Shown here in pieces: positions 1-8,889 of a stretch of 64,000 bases of DNA (position 1 is its first letter; each line of letters starts with the position of its first letter). Below the pieces are notes generated by a model. That model searched no databases, was not told where the DNA came from, and saw nothing but the letters and a program-made list of their open reading frames with translations. Position numbers and translations under genes: made by a program. Origin of the DNA: Anaerosporobacter mobilis DSM 15930 (GTDB taxonomy: Bacteria; Bacillota; Clostridia; Lachnospirales; Lachnospiraceae); the NCBI RefSeq assembly GCF_900142955.1, contig NZ_FRCP01000011.1, forward strand, positions 124,001-188,000, read 5' to 3'.

Positions 1-362
1 GTGATGATTATGATACAAAGGATGGTAGTGGGGTAAGAGATTATATCCATGTTACAGACCTAGCAATTGGTCATGTGAAGTCAATTGAGAAACTTAGTCA
101 GATCGAAGGTGTTAAGACGTATAATCTAGGTACCGGTAAAGGTTATAGTGTATTAGAAATGGTTGCTGCTTTTTCGGAGGTTTGTAAAAAACCGATTCCT
201 TATGTAGTGAAAGAAAGAAGGCCAGGCGATATCGCAACCTGCTTTGCAGACCCAAGTTTAGCAAAAGAAGAACTTGGATTTGTCGCAGAGAAAAAGCTTT
301 CCCAGATGTGCGAGGATGCATATCGCTGGCAGTGTAACAATCCGAACGGATATCGAGATTGA
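1..362 (+). CDS. galE: UDP-glucose 4-epimerase, C-terminal part (5' end outside window)
   Basis: The reading frame is open from the window edge (first full codon at 3) and ends with TGA at 360-362. The first visible residues contain GSGVRDYIHVTDLAIGH, the conserved C-terminal segment of GalE-type short-chain epimerases, followed by the YNLGTGKGYSVLEM and RRPGDIA blocks of the substrate-binding domain. GalE interconverts UDP-galactose and UDP-glucose in the cytoplasm (Leloir pathway). Only about 119 residues are present; the NAD-binding Rossmann half and the catalytic YxxxK lie upstream of the window. It is convergent with the AraC-type gene, the two stop codons being only about 10 bp apart. 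The nearby GH112 phosphorylase releases galactose-1-phosphate, so GalE is a logical partner in the same pathway. Confidence 0.93.
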   Translation, partial: DDYDTKDGSGVRDYIHVTDLAIGHVKSIEKLSQIEGVKTYNLGTGKGYSVLEMVAAFSEVCKKPIPYVVKERRPGDIATCFADPSLAKEELGFVAEKKLSQMCEDAYRWQCNNPNGYRD

Positions 363-371
363 GAAGGTTCC

Positions 372-1286
372 CTAACGCAAAACGGATATTGAGGCTTGGC
401 ACATTCGCTTATATTCCTGAGGAGTAGTATTGGTCATCTTCTTAAACGCTTGTGAAAAATAGCTTGGTGACGAAAATCCAACGATTTGAGAGATGGACGA
501 TAAGGAATGGGAAGTATTTGCTAAAAGGTGTTTACTTTCTTCAATTCGTCTTTTATTCAAGTAATTAATCGGTGAGGTACCAAATTGTTTTGAAAAGTTA
601 TGTACAAAGTAATACTTATTTAAGTGAACCAGAGAACTTAGCGTATCTACCGTGATATTCTCTCTGAAGTGTTCCTCGATATATTTTTTAGCTATATTAC
701 ATTCTCTAGTTAAATTGGGACCTGTGACCATGGAAATCTTAAAAGCTTCATTACGAAGGATAAGTGTGAAGATGATATTTAATAAATTCTGACAAACAAA
801 GTCACGATATGGCTGGTCGCGTTTCATCTCATGAGCAAGCGTATTGAAGTACAGATGCAAATCAGTTTTATAGGTAGAACTATTTAAGATGATATAATCT
901 TTGTCCTCAGCTTGAAACTTAATTCCCTCTACTCCTAATACAATATACTCCATTGGCTTAGCGGAATTGGAGATTTCAGTATGTACAATGGTTGGGTTAA
1001 GAATAATTAAGTCATTTGCTTTGACATCTAAGATCTCCGACTCTACGGAGAACTGCCCTGTACCATTTGTAATATAGAAGAATTCTGTAAAGTTATGAGA
1101 GTGTGGGAGACTAACCCAGTCATTCCCGTATTTCGATAGTGCAACATAGAGCAAATTTACATTAATTGATTGATTACCATGCTTGACATCAGGGTTAAAC
1201 GTATAGGAAAGGGTTGAATCATCTTTGTGAGTTATGGACGCTTCACAGTCATTATCTGTTGTAAAATTGTATCGACTATTACTCAT
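372..1286 (-). CDS. AraC-family transcriptional regulator
   Basis: 304-residue regulator. The N-terminal ~130 residues form a cupin-like sensor half (HSHNFTEFFYITNGTGQF resembles the AraC arabinose-binding fold). Residues ~195-295 form the double helix-turn-helix DNA-binding domain, with the family signature near the end (ISQIVGFSSPSYFSQAFKK, then TPQEYKR). An AGGAGG lies 7 nt before the ATG on the minus strand, fixing the start. It is transcribed divergently from the sugar ABC operon across about 175 bp, the usual layout of a local activator that senses the imported sugar or a product. The ligand cannot be read from sequence; a beta-galactoside or galactosyl-hexosamine is inferred from the GH112 gene in the operon. 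Confidence 0.9.
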   Translation of the reverse strand: MSNSRYNFTTDNDCEASITHKDDSTLSYTFNPDVKHGNQSINVNLLYVALSKYGNDWVSLPHSHNFTEFFYITNGTGQFSVESEILDVKANDLIILNPTIVHTEISNSAKPMEYIVLGVEGIKFQAEDKDYIILNSSTYKTDLHLYFNTLAHEMKRDQPYRDFVCQNLLNIIFTLILRNEAFKISMVTGPNLTRECNIAKKYIEEHFRENITVDTLSSLVHLNKYYFVHNFSKQFGTSPINYLNKRRIEESKHLLANTSHSLSSISQIVGFSSPSYFSQAFKKMTNTTPQEYKRMCQASISVLR

Positions 1287-1404
1287 ATATTACCTCCTAC
1301 TTATTATGTGGAAAATATACAAAAAGATTCCTTTAATGTAATGGTTGGTTGTTTATATTATATATTATACAGCAAGATTCATAAAGAAGAAAGCAATATT
1401 TCTA

Positions 1405-1432
1405 TTGTTTATTTAATTAAATATTGTATACT
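1405..1432 (+). promoter_or_regulatory. Putative sigma-A promoter of the sugar ABC operon
   Basis: TTGTTT (1405-1410), a 16-bp spacer and TATACT (1427-1432) lie about 30 bp before the start codon of the binding protein. The -35 is weak, as expected for a promoter that needs an activator such as the divergent AraC protein. This is inferred from motif and position only. Confidence 0.4.
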
Positions 1433-1462
1433 ACTAACATAGTCATAAAGGAGGATAAATAT

Positions 1463-2857
1463 ATGAAAAAAATTGGTAGTATTTTATTAGTACTTGCATT
1501 GATGATGAGCTCCCTTGCTGGTTGTTCTAAAAAGGACACAACAAACAACGGAGCTACAACAACACCTGCAACAACAGAATCTACGGATACGTCTCAAACG
1601 GAAGAAACTACTTCACCTGAGGAAACAAAGAAAGATGTTACAATAAAAGTAGCAGCAATCGAAACCGCTTATGGTGCTGAGATGTGGACAAAGGTTTGTG
1701 CAGCATTTGAGGCTAAGACAGGAATTAAAGTGGAACTTACAACAGATAAGTTATTAGAGGATGTTATTGGAGCAGGAATGAAAGCTGGAGATTATCCAGA
1801 TGTTGTACATTTGGCTACAGGCCGTCCAGCAGCTTTAACAGAGACTTTAATTAAAGAAAATGGTTTAGAAGACATAACAGATGTATTAAGCATGACTGTT
1901 CCAGGGGAAGATAAGAAAGTTATTGATAAGATTGCTGGTGGGTTTACAGAATCTTCTTTAACAAATCCTTATAACGATGGAAGAACATACATGGCACCTA
2001 TGTTTTATAGCCCATGTGGATTATTCTTTAACCAAGGCTTATTCAATGAAAAAGGCTGGACAGTTCCAAAAACTTGGGATGAGATGTGGGAACTCGGAGA
2101 AAAAGCCAAAGCAGAAGGTATTGCATTGTTTGCATATCCAACAGCAGGATATTTTGATGCATTCTTCTACGCTCTTCTATACGAAGCAGGCGGTGCAGAC
2201 TTCTTCGAAAAAGCAACTACATATACAGAAGGCATTTGGGATACTCCGGAAGCAAACACAGCATTTGACATAGTTGAGAAGTTGGCTTCTTACACAGAGA
2301 AATCAGTTCCTTCCAATGCAAACAATGATAACTTTGTAAAGAATCAGCAATTAATCTTAGATAACAAAGCATTATTCATGCCAAATGGTACTTGGGTTGT
2401 TGGAGAAATGGCCGATGCTCCTCGCGCCGATGGCTTTGAGTGGGGGCTTACAGCACTTCCAGCTATTACTGAGGGAGGGGATGCTTATTCCTTTACTTGG
2501 TTTGAACAATCATGGATTCCAGCAGCAGCAGAAAACAAAGATGCCGCAAAACAATTTATAGCGTATATGTATTCTGATGAAGCAGCTCAGATCTTTGCAG
2601 AATCAGGTGCTATCCAACCAATTGTTGATTTTGCTGATACACTAGAAGGCGACAACAAGATGTTTTACAGTATCTATGATAATGGTGCTAAAGCTGCTTT
2701 AGGTGGCTTCGCAACTACCGATCCAGTTGAGGGTGTTAATTTCTCTGATACCGTATTCGGTACAGTAAACTCCTTAGTAAGTGGAGATAAAACAAAAGCT
2801 CAGTGGATAGACTTAATTAAAAAAGATAGTGACTTGCTCCGTGCTGCATTAAAATAA
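1463..2857 (+). CDS. Sugar ABC transporter substrate-binding lipoprotein
   Basis: 464 residues from the ATG that follows AAGGAGG by about 8 nt; an in-frame upstream start at 1424 lacks a ribosome site. The N-terminus is a lipoprotein signal (KK, hydrophobic core, lipobox LAGC) followed by a Thr/Ser/Glu-rich linker, so the mature protein is lipid-anchored outside the membrane. The rest is a family 1 extracellular solute-binding protein: lobe I begins at VTIKVAAIETAYGAEMW, and motifs such as PKTWDEMWELGEKAKAEG and AAKQFIAYMYSDEAAQIFAESGA are typical of carbohydrate-binding subunits (MalE/CUT1 type). It delivers substrate to the two permeases downstream. No ATPase gene is present in this operon; CUT1 systems of Firmicutes often share an MsmK-type ATPase encoded elsewhere. 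Confidence 0.93.
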   Translation: MKKIGSILLVLALMMSSLAGCSKKDTTNNGATTTPATTESTDTSQTEETTSPEETKKDVTIKVAAIETAYGAEMWTKVCAAFEAKTGIKVELTTDKLLEDVIGAGMKAGDYPDVVHLATGRPAALTETLIKENGLEDITDVLSMTVPGEDKKVIDKIAGGFTESSLTNPYNDGRTYMAPMFYSPCGLFFNQGLFNEKGWTVPKTWDEMWELGEKAKAEGIALFAYPTAGYFDAFFYALLYEAGGADFFEKATTYTEGIWDTPEANTAFDIVEKLASYTEKSVPSNANNDNFVKNQQLILDNKALFMPNGTWVVGEMADAPRADGFEWGLTALPAITEGGDAYSFTWFEQSWIPAAAENKDAAKQFIAYMYSDEAAQIFAESGAIQPIVDFADTLEGDNKMFYSIYDNGAKAALGGFATTDPVEGVNFSDTVFGTVNSLVSGDKTKAQWIDLIKKDSDLLRAALK

Positions 2858-2900
2858 AACATAGAAGGTATACTTCTTAGTAACAAGTAGGCGAATACAA

Positions 2901-2932
2901 AACGGCGAGCAGAATTTTACTCGCCGTTTTTT
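2901..2932 (+). terminator. Intrinsic terminator/attenuator between binding protein and permeases
   Basis: AACGGCGAG (2901-2909) pairs with CTCGCCGTT (2920-2928), 10-nt loop, followed by a T run. It sits inside the operon. Such partial terminators commonly give the binding protein more transcript than the membrane subunits. Confidence 0.85.
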
Positions 2933-2947
2933 AAATAGGAGATAGAC

Positions 2948-3838
2948 ATGAAAAATAGAGAAAAATCTATATTTATATTCTTATGTGTAGCACCTGCAGT
3001 AATTTTGTTTACGATCTTTATGATCGTGCCAACGATTAATATATTCAAAATGTCTCTATATAAATGGGGTGGATATTCGCCGGATAAAACCTTTGTTGGT
3101 TTTGATAACTTTAAAAAACTTGCGAAAGATATGAAGTTCTTGCAATCCTTTGAGAATACGGTGCTATTAATTATAATTGTTAGTGTAGTAACGATAGCGT
3201 TAGCGCTTGTATTCGCCGCAATATTAACTAGAGAGAAAATCGTTGGTCAGAATTTCTTCAGAATAGTTTTCTACATACCAAACATCTTATCTATTGTAAT
3301 CATCAGTGCAATTTTTAGTGCAATCTTTGATTCACAAAATGGATTATTTAATAGTATTTTATCTTTGTTTCGGGATAAAGGCAGTGAACCAATTTATTGG
3401 TTAGGAAATCAGAAAATAGTTATCTTCTCCATTGCAATTGCAATGATATGGCAGGCCATCGGTTATTACATGGTTATGTATATGTCTAGTATGGCAAGTG
3501 TTCCAGAAAGCGTATATGAAAGTGCTAGTATTGAAGGTGCTAGTCGCATTCGTCAGTTCTTTACATTAACAATTCCACTGATTTGGTCCAATATCAGAAC
3601 GACATTAACGTTCTTCATTATCAGTAGTATTAACCTTAGCTTTATGCTTGTAAAGGCAATGACAAGTGGTGGACCAGATGGTAGTACCGAGGTGTTCTTA
3701 AGCTATATGTACAAACAAGCTTACACCAATTCTAGTTATGGATATGGTATGTCGATTGGTGTTGTAGTATTCTTGTTCTCGTTCGCATTAAGTGGAATAG
3801 TGAACTTGATTACTAAGCGCGAAACGATAGAACTGTAG
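2948..3838 (+). CDS. Sugar ABC transporter permease (MalF type)
   Basis: 296 residues with six predicted membrane segments, the first near residues 8-30 (FIFLCVAPAVILFTIFMIV). The binding-protein-dependent permease EAA loop is visible as YESASIEGASRIRQFFTLTIP, which contacts the ATPase. MalF/UgpA-type CUT1 permeases have this length and organisation. An AGGAG lies 7 nt before the ATG. It forms the heterodimeric channel with the next gene product, and its expression passes through the attenuator hairpin upstream. Confidence 0.93.
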   Translation: MKNREKSIFIFLCVAPAVILFTIFMIVPTINIFKMSLYKWGGYSPDKTFVGFDNFKKLAKDMKFLQSFENTVLLIIIVSVVTIALALVFAAILTREKIVGQNFFRIVFYIPNILSIVIISAIFSAIFDSQNGLFNSILSLFRDKGSEPIYWLGNQKIVIFSIAIAMIWQAIGYYMVMYMSSMASVPESVYESASIEGASRIRQFFTLTIPLIWSNIRTTLTFFIISSINLSFMLVKAMTSGGPDGSTEVFLSYMYKQAYTNSSYGYGMSIGVVVFLFSFALSGIVNLITKRETIEL

Positions 3839-3850
3839 GAGGTGGGGCAC

Positions 3851-4729
3851 ATGAAAAAAAGAAATAACCTTTCATTAACGAAAATAGTTATTTATATCAT
3901 ACTGGGTTTATTAGCAATTTCAATAATTGTACCAGTAGGCTGGGTATTCATAGCTTCAATTAAGCAAAATAGCGAATTTTATCAAAGTCCATGGAAACTC
4001 CCTGCGTCCTTTTACTTAAAAAACTTCAGTGAGGCTTGGAACAGTGCTCATATGGGAGAATATATGCTAAACAGTGTGATTGTCACAGCTGTTGCGCTTG
4101 CCATACTTTTAGTCGTAGCTCTACCAGCTGCTTATTGTTTAAGCAGATTTAAATTCAGACTTCGTAAAATATTAAATATACTTTTTATGGCCGGACTTTT
4201 TATCAATGTGAATTATATTGTAGTTCCAATCTTCTTGATGTTTATTGATGCAGATAAGGCACTCAAAAGCTTCGGATTGTCTCCACTTTTCTTGAATAAT
4301 ATATATGTGTTAGCTCTCGTTTATGCTGCAACAGCACTTCCTTTTACCATTTACTTATTATCTGGTTATTTTGTAACGATACCAAAGACTTATGAAGAAG
4401 CTGCATATATTGATGGAAGTGGATATCTAAGAACGATGGTGAAAGTTATATTACCAATGGCCAGACCAAGTATCATTACAGTAATATTATTTAACTTCTT
4501 ATCGTTTTGGAATGAATACATCATAGCAATCACCTTATTATCGGATCCAAAGGGGGCAAAGACGTTACCAGTTGGACTTATGAATCTGATGAAGGCACAG
4601 AATGCTGCAGCTCAATATGGTCAAATGTATGCAGGCCTTGTTTTAGTAATGTTACCAACCTTGATTCTATATATTATAGTACAAAAGAAGCTAACTCAGG
4701 GTATGACTCTTGGCGGATTGAAAGGATAG
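3851..4729 (+). CDS. Sugar ABC transporter permease (MalG type)
   Basis: 292 residues from the ATG at 3851, chosen because AGGAGGTGG ends about 6 nt upstream; a GTG at 3842 lies inside that ribosome site. Six membrane helices are expected, starting with IVIYIILGLLAISIIVPVGW. The EAA motif is present (YEEAAYIDGSGYLRTMVKVIL), and the C-terminus YIIVQKKLTQGMTLGGLKG is the classic MalG-family ending. It pairs with the preceding permease 12 bp upstream to form the inner-membrane channel. Confidence 0.93.
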   Translation: MKKRNNLSLTKIVIYIILGLLAISIIVPVGWVFIASIKQNSEFYQSPWKLPASFYLKNFSEAWNSAHMGEYMLNSVIVTAVALAILLVVALPAAYCLSRFKFRLRKILNILFMAGLFINVNYIVVPIFLMFIDADKALKSFGLSPLFLNNIYVLALVYAATALPFTIYLLSGYFVTIPKTYEEAAYIDGSGYLRTMVKVILPMARPSIITVILFNFLSFWNEYIIAITLLSDPKGAKTLPVGLMNLMKAQNAAAQYGQMYAGLVLVMLPTLILYIIVQKKLTQGMTLGGLKG

Positions 4730-4736
4730 GTGCTAT

Positions 4737-4913
4737 ATGGAAAAAACAATGAAAGTTCTAGGAATTATTCTAAAATGCATATGCCTTGTTGTTTGTGTCG
4801 GCTTCGTCATTCTTGGCCAAAAAAGCGTTAGTTATCAAGGCTTAGTTACAATGCTTGCAGGTTTATGTGGAATATTAGTGTTGTTATATCTTTATAACAG
4901 AAAATACAAGTAA
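4737..4913 (+). CDS. Small two-helix membrane protein in sugar ABC operon
   Basis: A 58-residue frame that starts 7 bp after the permease stop. The protein is MEKTMKVLGIILK, a hydrophobic stretch (CLVVCVGFVILG), a short polar turn (QKSVSYQGL), a second hydrophobic stretch (VTMLAGLCGILVLLYLY) and a basic end NRKYK. That is a two-helix hairpin with a positive C-terminus. Tight spacing and membrane character suggest it is translated with the transporter. I recall similar small proteins of unknown function after carbohydrate ABC permeases in other Lachnospiraceae, but cannot verify this here. Function unknown; an accessory subunit of the importer is an inference. Confidence 0.7.
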   Translation: MEKTMKVLGIILKCICLVVCVGFVILGQKSVSYQGLVTMLAGLCGILVLLYLYNRKYK

Positions 4914-4934
4914 ATGTAGTTTATATAGATATCT

Positions 4935-4974
4935 TCTAGTGGATTGTGCCTTTCCTTGGCATAGTCTTACTAGA
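4935..4974 (+). other. Intercistronic RNA hairpin before GH112 gene
   Basis: TCTAGT-GGATTGTGCC pairs with GGCATAGTCTT-ACTAGA (with G-U pairs and one bulge). There is no T run behind it, so it is more likely an mRNA stability or processing element than a terminator. It separates the transporter cistrons from the phosphorylase cistron. Confidence 0.45.
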
Positions 4975-5029
4975 TGTGTGCAAAAAAAGAGTAAGTGCGT
5001 GGTAATCATGCGCAGGAATAGAGGTTAAT

Positions 5030-7201
5030 ATGAATAAAGATAGAATACTATCTGGACGCGTCACTATACCAACAGATGTTGACGTTGTTCCGGAAACGAT
5101 AGAGCTACTGAATAGATGGGGAGCGGATGCCATCCGTGATTGTGATGGTACCGATTATCCAGAAGAATTAAAGGCAGTTCAGGCTAAAGTGTATAGCACA
5201 TATTACACAACTCGTAAGGATAACGAATGGGCGAAAGCACATCCGGAAGAAGTGCAACAATGCTATATTATGACAGCCTTTTATACCGCTACAGATAGCT
5301 CTTTACGTATTCCCTTGTTAAAAGGAATCGCATCGGATCTAATGAAGGTCAATGACCGTGACGACAAATATCGCTGGTGGGAAGTGATTGATCGTAGTAC
5401 GGCTAGTGTAGTTCCTAAAAAGGATTGGACTTATGATACGGAAACAGGAGAAGTTGTAATCACGAATTGTAGTCCATTTCATAATTATACAGTTAGTTTT
5501 CTAGCGTATCTAATATGGGATCCGGTACATATGTATAACGCGGTAGTCAATGGATGGCAGGGAGTAGAACACCAGATAACCTTTGATGTTAGGCAGCCAA
5601 AGACACGCGAGTATTCCATGATACGACTTCGTAAGTTTATTGAAGAGCATCCTTACGTGGATGTTATACGATACACAACCTTTTTCCATCAGTTTACCTT
5701 AATCTTTGACGAGATGTTACGTGAAAAGTATGTAGATTGGTATGGATATTCTGCATCGGTATCGCCTTATATCTTGGAACAGTTTGAGCAAGAAGTGGGT
5801 TATACCTTCCGCCCAGAGTTTATCATTGATCAGGGATATTATAATAATCAGTATCGTATACCAAGCAAAGAATTCAAGGATTATCAAGCATTTCAGAGAC
5901 GCGAAGTAGCAAAACTAGCGAAGGAAATGGTGCATATTACCCATGAATATGGGAAAGAAGCCATGATGTTTCTTGGCGATCACTGGATTGGTACAGAACC
6001 TTTTATGGAAGAATTTCAGTCAATTGGTCTAGATTCAGTTGTTGGTAGCGTTGGAAATGGTAGTACCCTGCGTTTAATCAGTGAAATCGAAGGGGTAAAA
6101 TATACAGAAGGAAGATTCCTGCCATACTTCTTCCCAGATACCTTCTATGAAGGGGGAGACCCTGTTAAAGAAGCAAAAGTCAACTGGGTTACCGCTAGAC
6201 GTGCCATTTTAAGAAAGCCAATTGATAGAATTGGATATGGTGGATACTTAAAGCTTGCATGTCAGTTTCCTGAGTTCATTGATTATGTGGAATCTGTTTG
6301 TAACGAATTTCGTGAGCTATATGAAAACATTAAGGGTACAACACCGTACTGTGTCAAACGTGTTGCTGTGTTAAACAGCTGGGGTAAGATGCGAGCTTGG
6401 GGCGCTCACATGGTACATCATGCACTATACCAAAAACAGAATTATAGTTATGCGGGAGTAATTGAAGCATTAAGTGGAACACCATTCGAAGTATCCTTTA
6501 TTAATTTTGATGATATAAGAAATAATCGAGATTTATTAAAGAATATTGATGTTATTATTAATGTGGGAGATGGAGATACTGCACATACCGGTGGAGATGT
6601 TTGGGAGGACGCCTCTATCTCAAGTGCAATTCGTCAGTTCGTTTATGAAGGCGGTGGATTGATTGGAATTGGTGAACCAAGTGGACACCAATATCAAGGG
6701 CATTACATTCAGTTAGCAAATGTACTTGGAGTGGAGAAAGAAACAGGATTTACCTTAAACTACGATAAGTATAACTGGGAGGCGATTGACTCTCACTTTA
6801 TCACGAAAGATTGTACGAAAGAAGTGGATTTTGGTGAAGGTAAGAAGAATATGTATGCCTTAGAAGGAACCACAATTATAGTACAAAAAGACAAAGAAGT
6901 ACAGATGGCAGTGAATGAATTTGGTAAAGGAAGAAGTGTTTATCTAAGTGGTCTACCATATAGTTTTGAAAACAGCAGAGTCCTTTACCGAAGCATACTT
7001 TGGAGTACGCATGAGGAAGATAATTTGAAGAAATGGTTCTCTAGTAACTTCAATGTAGAAGTGCATGCTTATGTTAAAAACAATAAGTATTGTGTGGTTA
7101 ATAATACGTATGAGCCACAAAAAACAACGATTTATAGAGGAGATGCTAGTAGCTTTGAACTTGAGTTAGAGGCAAACGAAATCATTTGGTACGAGATATA
7201 A
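5030..7201 (+). CDS. GH112 beta-galactosyl phosphorylase (galacto-N-biose/lacto-N-biose or galactosyl-rhamnose type)
   Basis: 723 residues, the normal size for glycoside hydrolase family 112. The start MNKDRILSGRVTIPTD, the segments NRWGADAIRDCDGTDYPEE and VITNCSPFHNYTVSFLAY, and the block MFLGDHWIGTEP are all GH112 hallmarks; D317 in GDHWIG corresponds to the general acid (Asp313 in the Bifidobacterium enzyme). There is no signal peptide, so it acts in the cytoplasm and splits Gal-beta-1,3-HexNAc (or Gal-beta-1,4-Rha) with phosphate to give alpha-galactose-1-phosphate. Substrate choice between GNB, LNB and galactosyl-rhamnose cannot be fixed by eye. It follows the sugar importer in the same orientation. 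Galactose-1-phosphate would feed the galE pathway upstream, and GlcNAc/GalNAc could feed NagB-type catabolism. Confidence 0.93.
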   Translation: MNKDRILSGRVTIPTDVDVVPETIELLNRWGADAIRDCDGTDYPEELKAVQAKVYSTYYTTRKDNEWAKAHPEEVQQCYIMTAFYTATDSSLRIPLLKGIASDLMKVNDRDDKYRWWEVIDRSTASVVPKKDWTYDTETGEVVITNCSPFHNYTVSFLAYLIWDPVHMYNAVVNGWQGVEHQITFDVRQPKTREYSMIRLRKFIEEHPYVDVIRYTTFFHQFTLIFDEMLREKYVDWYGYSASVSPYILEQFEQEVGYTFRPEFIIDQGYYNNQYRIPSKEFKDYQAFQRREVAKLAKEMVHITHEYGKEAMMFLGDHWIGTEPFMEEFQSIGLDSVVGSVGNGSTLRLISEIEGVKYTEGRFLPYFFPDTFYEGGDPVKEAKVNWVTARRAILRKPIDRIGYGGYLKLACQFPEFIDYVESVCNEFRELYENIKGTTPYCVKRVAVLNSWGKMRAWGAHMVHHALYQKQNYSYAGVIEALSGTPFEVSFINFDDIRNNRDLLKNIDVIINVGDGDTAHTGGDVWEDASISSAIRQFVYEGGGLIGIGEPSGHQYQGHYIQLANVLGVEKETGFTLNYDKYNWEAIDSHFITKDCTKEVDFGEGKKNMYALEGTTIIVQKDKEVQMAVNEFGKGRSVYLSGLPYSFENSRVLYRSILWSTHEEDNLKKWFSSNFNVEVHAYVKNNKYCVVNNTYEPQKTTIYRGDASSFELELEANEIIWYEI

Positions 7202-7269
7202 CACTTAAGATAATATAAGATTTGATAAGATAACAGTGGCACAAGAATGCCAAGAAGCAACGTAAAACT

Positions 7270-7336
7270 ATCTTCAACGAATTGTCTGTTAGAGGAGTAG
7301 ACAGGTAGTGTCTTCTAGACAGACAATTCGGGAAGA
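7270..7336. repeat. Long inverted repeat between GH112 and recombinase genes
   Basis: CGAATTGTCTGT (7278-7289) is repeated in perfect inversion as ACAGACAATTCG (7319-7330). The flanks ATCTTC and GAAGAT extend the pairing and partly paired TAGAGG/CTTCTA lies inside. On the plus strand it is followed by ATTATTTTTAATTT. It lies between two convergent stop codons, so a bidirectional terminator is the simplest reading. Position at the end of a recombinase gene also allows a recombination-site role. Confidence 0.6.
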
Positions 7337-7354
7337 TTATTTTTAATTTAGTAC

Positions 7355-8806
7355 CTACTTGCTTAAATTAGGGGCATTGTAGTAGAAGCGTAGTGTAGCA
7401 TTGGTTTTATCATATACAATATGGTGAATTAAGCTTGATAATATGTTTTGTTTATCGGATTCGGAGACGATTTCAGATTGCAGTATCTCTGCAAGAGAAA
7501 GGTATATTGGGTTTGATAATTCGGTATTCGTGGAATTAAGAGCCTTTTGTATATTTTGTTCTATTAATGTAATCTCTTTCGTTACTGCCATTTTCGTTAC
7601 TGTGTATTCCTCTAAGGTATCAACACCGTTAAGATAAGCATCTTTTGCACGTTGTAATCGTATAGAATGTTTATGTAGGGCTTCTTTATTAGCCTGCATA
7701 TCTTCGGTAGGGGTGTTCATAGTGTGCACAGATAGTTGGTAAATATTACTGTTTTGTGGATAAACCTCCATTAAAGATGAGGTCAATGTGGATAACAGCT
7801 TCTTCTCACTCAGTTGATGGGATTGAAGACAGCGCCCCTTTTGATAACCGCAACATTGTAGATTATAATATGTTTTGTTTTGAATTTCAAGAGTTCGTTT
7901 AAAAACAAGAAGCGAATTACCACAATTGCCGCATTTAACCATTCCAGATAACCAGTGTTTACATCCTTTGGAATGTTCTCTTGGTTTTCTAACTCTATTT
8001 GTATAATAAGCTTTAACAGTTTGGTATTCTTCTTCGGTTATAAGTGACTCATGAAGTCCTTTCGTAAGTATGGAAGCTTCGGCATCTCGTTTTAGTTGAA
8101 AGCGTATATAACCTGCATAGAATGGGTTTTTTAGGATGTATTCAATGGTACGTTTTTCGAAGGGGTTGCTACGTTTGGTTAGGAATCCTTTGCGATTTAG
8201 TTCCTTTGCAATTTCATATGGGGATTGGTGAAAGTTTATGAATCGATCAAAGATTGACCGAACAATTTGGGCCTCATCCTCCTTAATCTTTGGGATTTCT
8301 CTAGCATACTTAATTTCGTAGCCAAGTGGAGGAGCAGCTTGATATCCACCACGAATAGCTTTTTCAGTCATACCTTTTAAGACTTCATCTGATAGATTTA
8401 GGGAATAGTATTCCGCCATTGCTTCTAATATTGCTTCGAGAATGATGGAGAATTTGTCGTCATCTAAGTGTTCAGTGGTACTTATGACACGTATTCCGCA
8501 CTCTCTTTTTAACAATGATTTATATAAGATACTATCTTCCCTTGAACGACTAAAACGATCGAACTTATGAACTAGGATAACATCAAAGGGACGTGGCTTT
8601 TTCTTAGCCATACGAATCATCTGCATGAAAGCTGGGCGTTTATCGGCTCTTCTTCCGGAAATTCCTTCATCGATATAGATATATTCCTCTGGAACTAGGA
8701 AATCATTTTGTTTGGCGTAAGATAATAGAAGACGTTTTTGAGCATCGGGAGAATAATCAGTTTGATCCTCTGTACTAACCCGTATATATATAGCAGCAGT
8801 ATTCAT
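7355..8806 (-). CDS. Large serine recombinase (resolvase/integrase family)
   Basis: 483 residues. The N-terminal resolvase domain begins AAIYIRVSTEDQ with the nucleophile Ser at residue 11. Further catalytic-core motifs are visible (DEGISGRRADKRPAF, VHKFDRFSR). A 'recombinase' domain follows (GYQAAPPLGYE, then NRKGFLTKRSNPFEKRTIEYILKNPFYAGYI). A zinc-ribbon with CxxC pairs (VKCGNCGNSLLVF and LQCCGYQKGRC) and a C-terminal helical region complete the large serine recombinase layout. These enzymes integrate or excise phages and transposons through a Ser-DNA intermediate. No element cargo is visible next to it. The surrounding genes look chromosomal, so it may be a relict or a solitary recombinase. 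Confidence 0.9.
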   Translation of the reverse strand: MNTAAIYIRVSTEDQTDYSPDAQKRLLLSYAKQNDFLVPEEYIYIDEGISGRRADKRPAFMQMIRMAKKKPRPFDVILVHKFDRFSRSREDSILYKSLLKRECGIRVISTTEHLDDDKFSIILEAILEAMAEYYSLNLSDEVLKGMTEKAIRGGYQAAPPLGYEIKYAREIPKIKEDEAQIVRSIFDRFINFHQSPYEIAKELNRKGFLTKRSNPFEKRTIEYILKNPFYAGYIRFQLKRDAEASILTKGLHESLITEEEYQTVKAYYTNRVRKPREHSKGCKHWLSGMVKCGNCGNSLLVFKRTLEIQNKTYYNLQCCGYQKGRCLQSHQLSEKKLLSTLTSSLMEVYPQNSNIYQLSVHTMNTPTEDMQANKEALHKHSIRLQRAKDAYLNGVDTLEEYTVTKMAVTKEITLIEQNIQKALNSTNTELSNPIYLSLAEILQSEIVSESDKQNILSSLIHHIVYDKTNATLRFYYNAPNLSK

Positions 8807-8889
8807 AGCTTATAATTCCTTAGGTATTCAGTTATTATATGATATTACGTAATATTTGACCAATATGCTTGATATACTATTTTAAGAGG

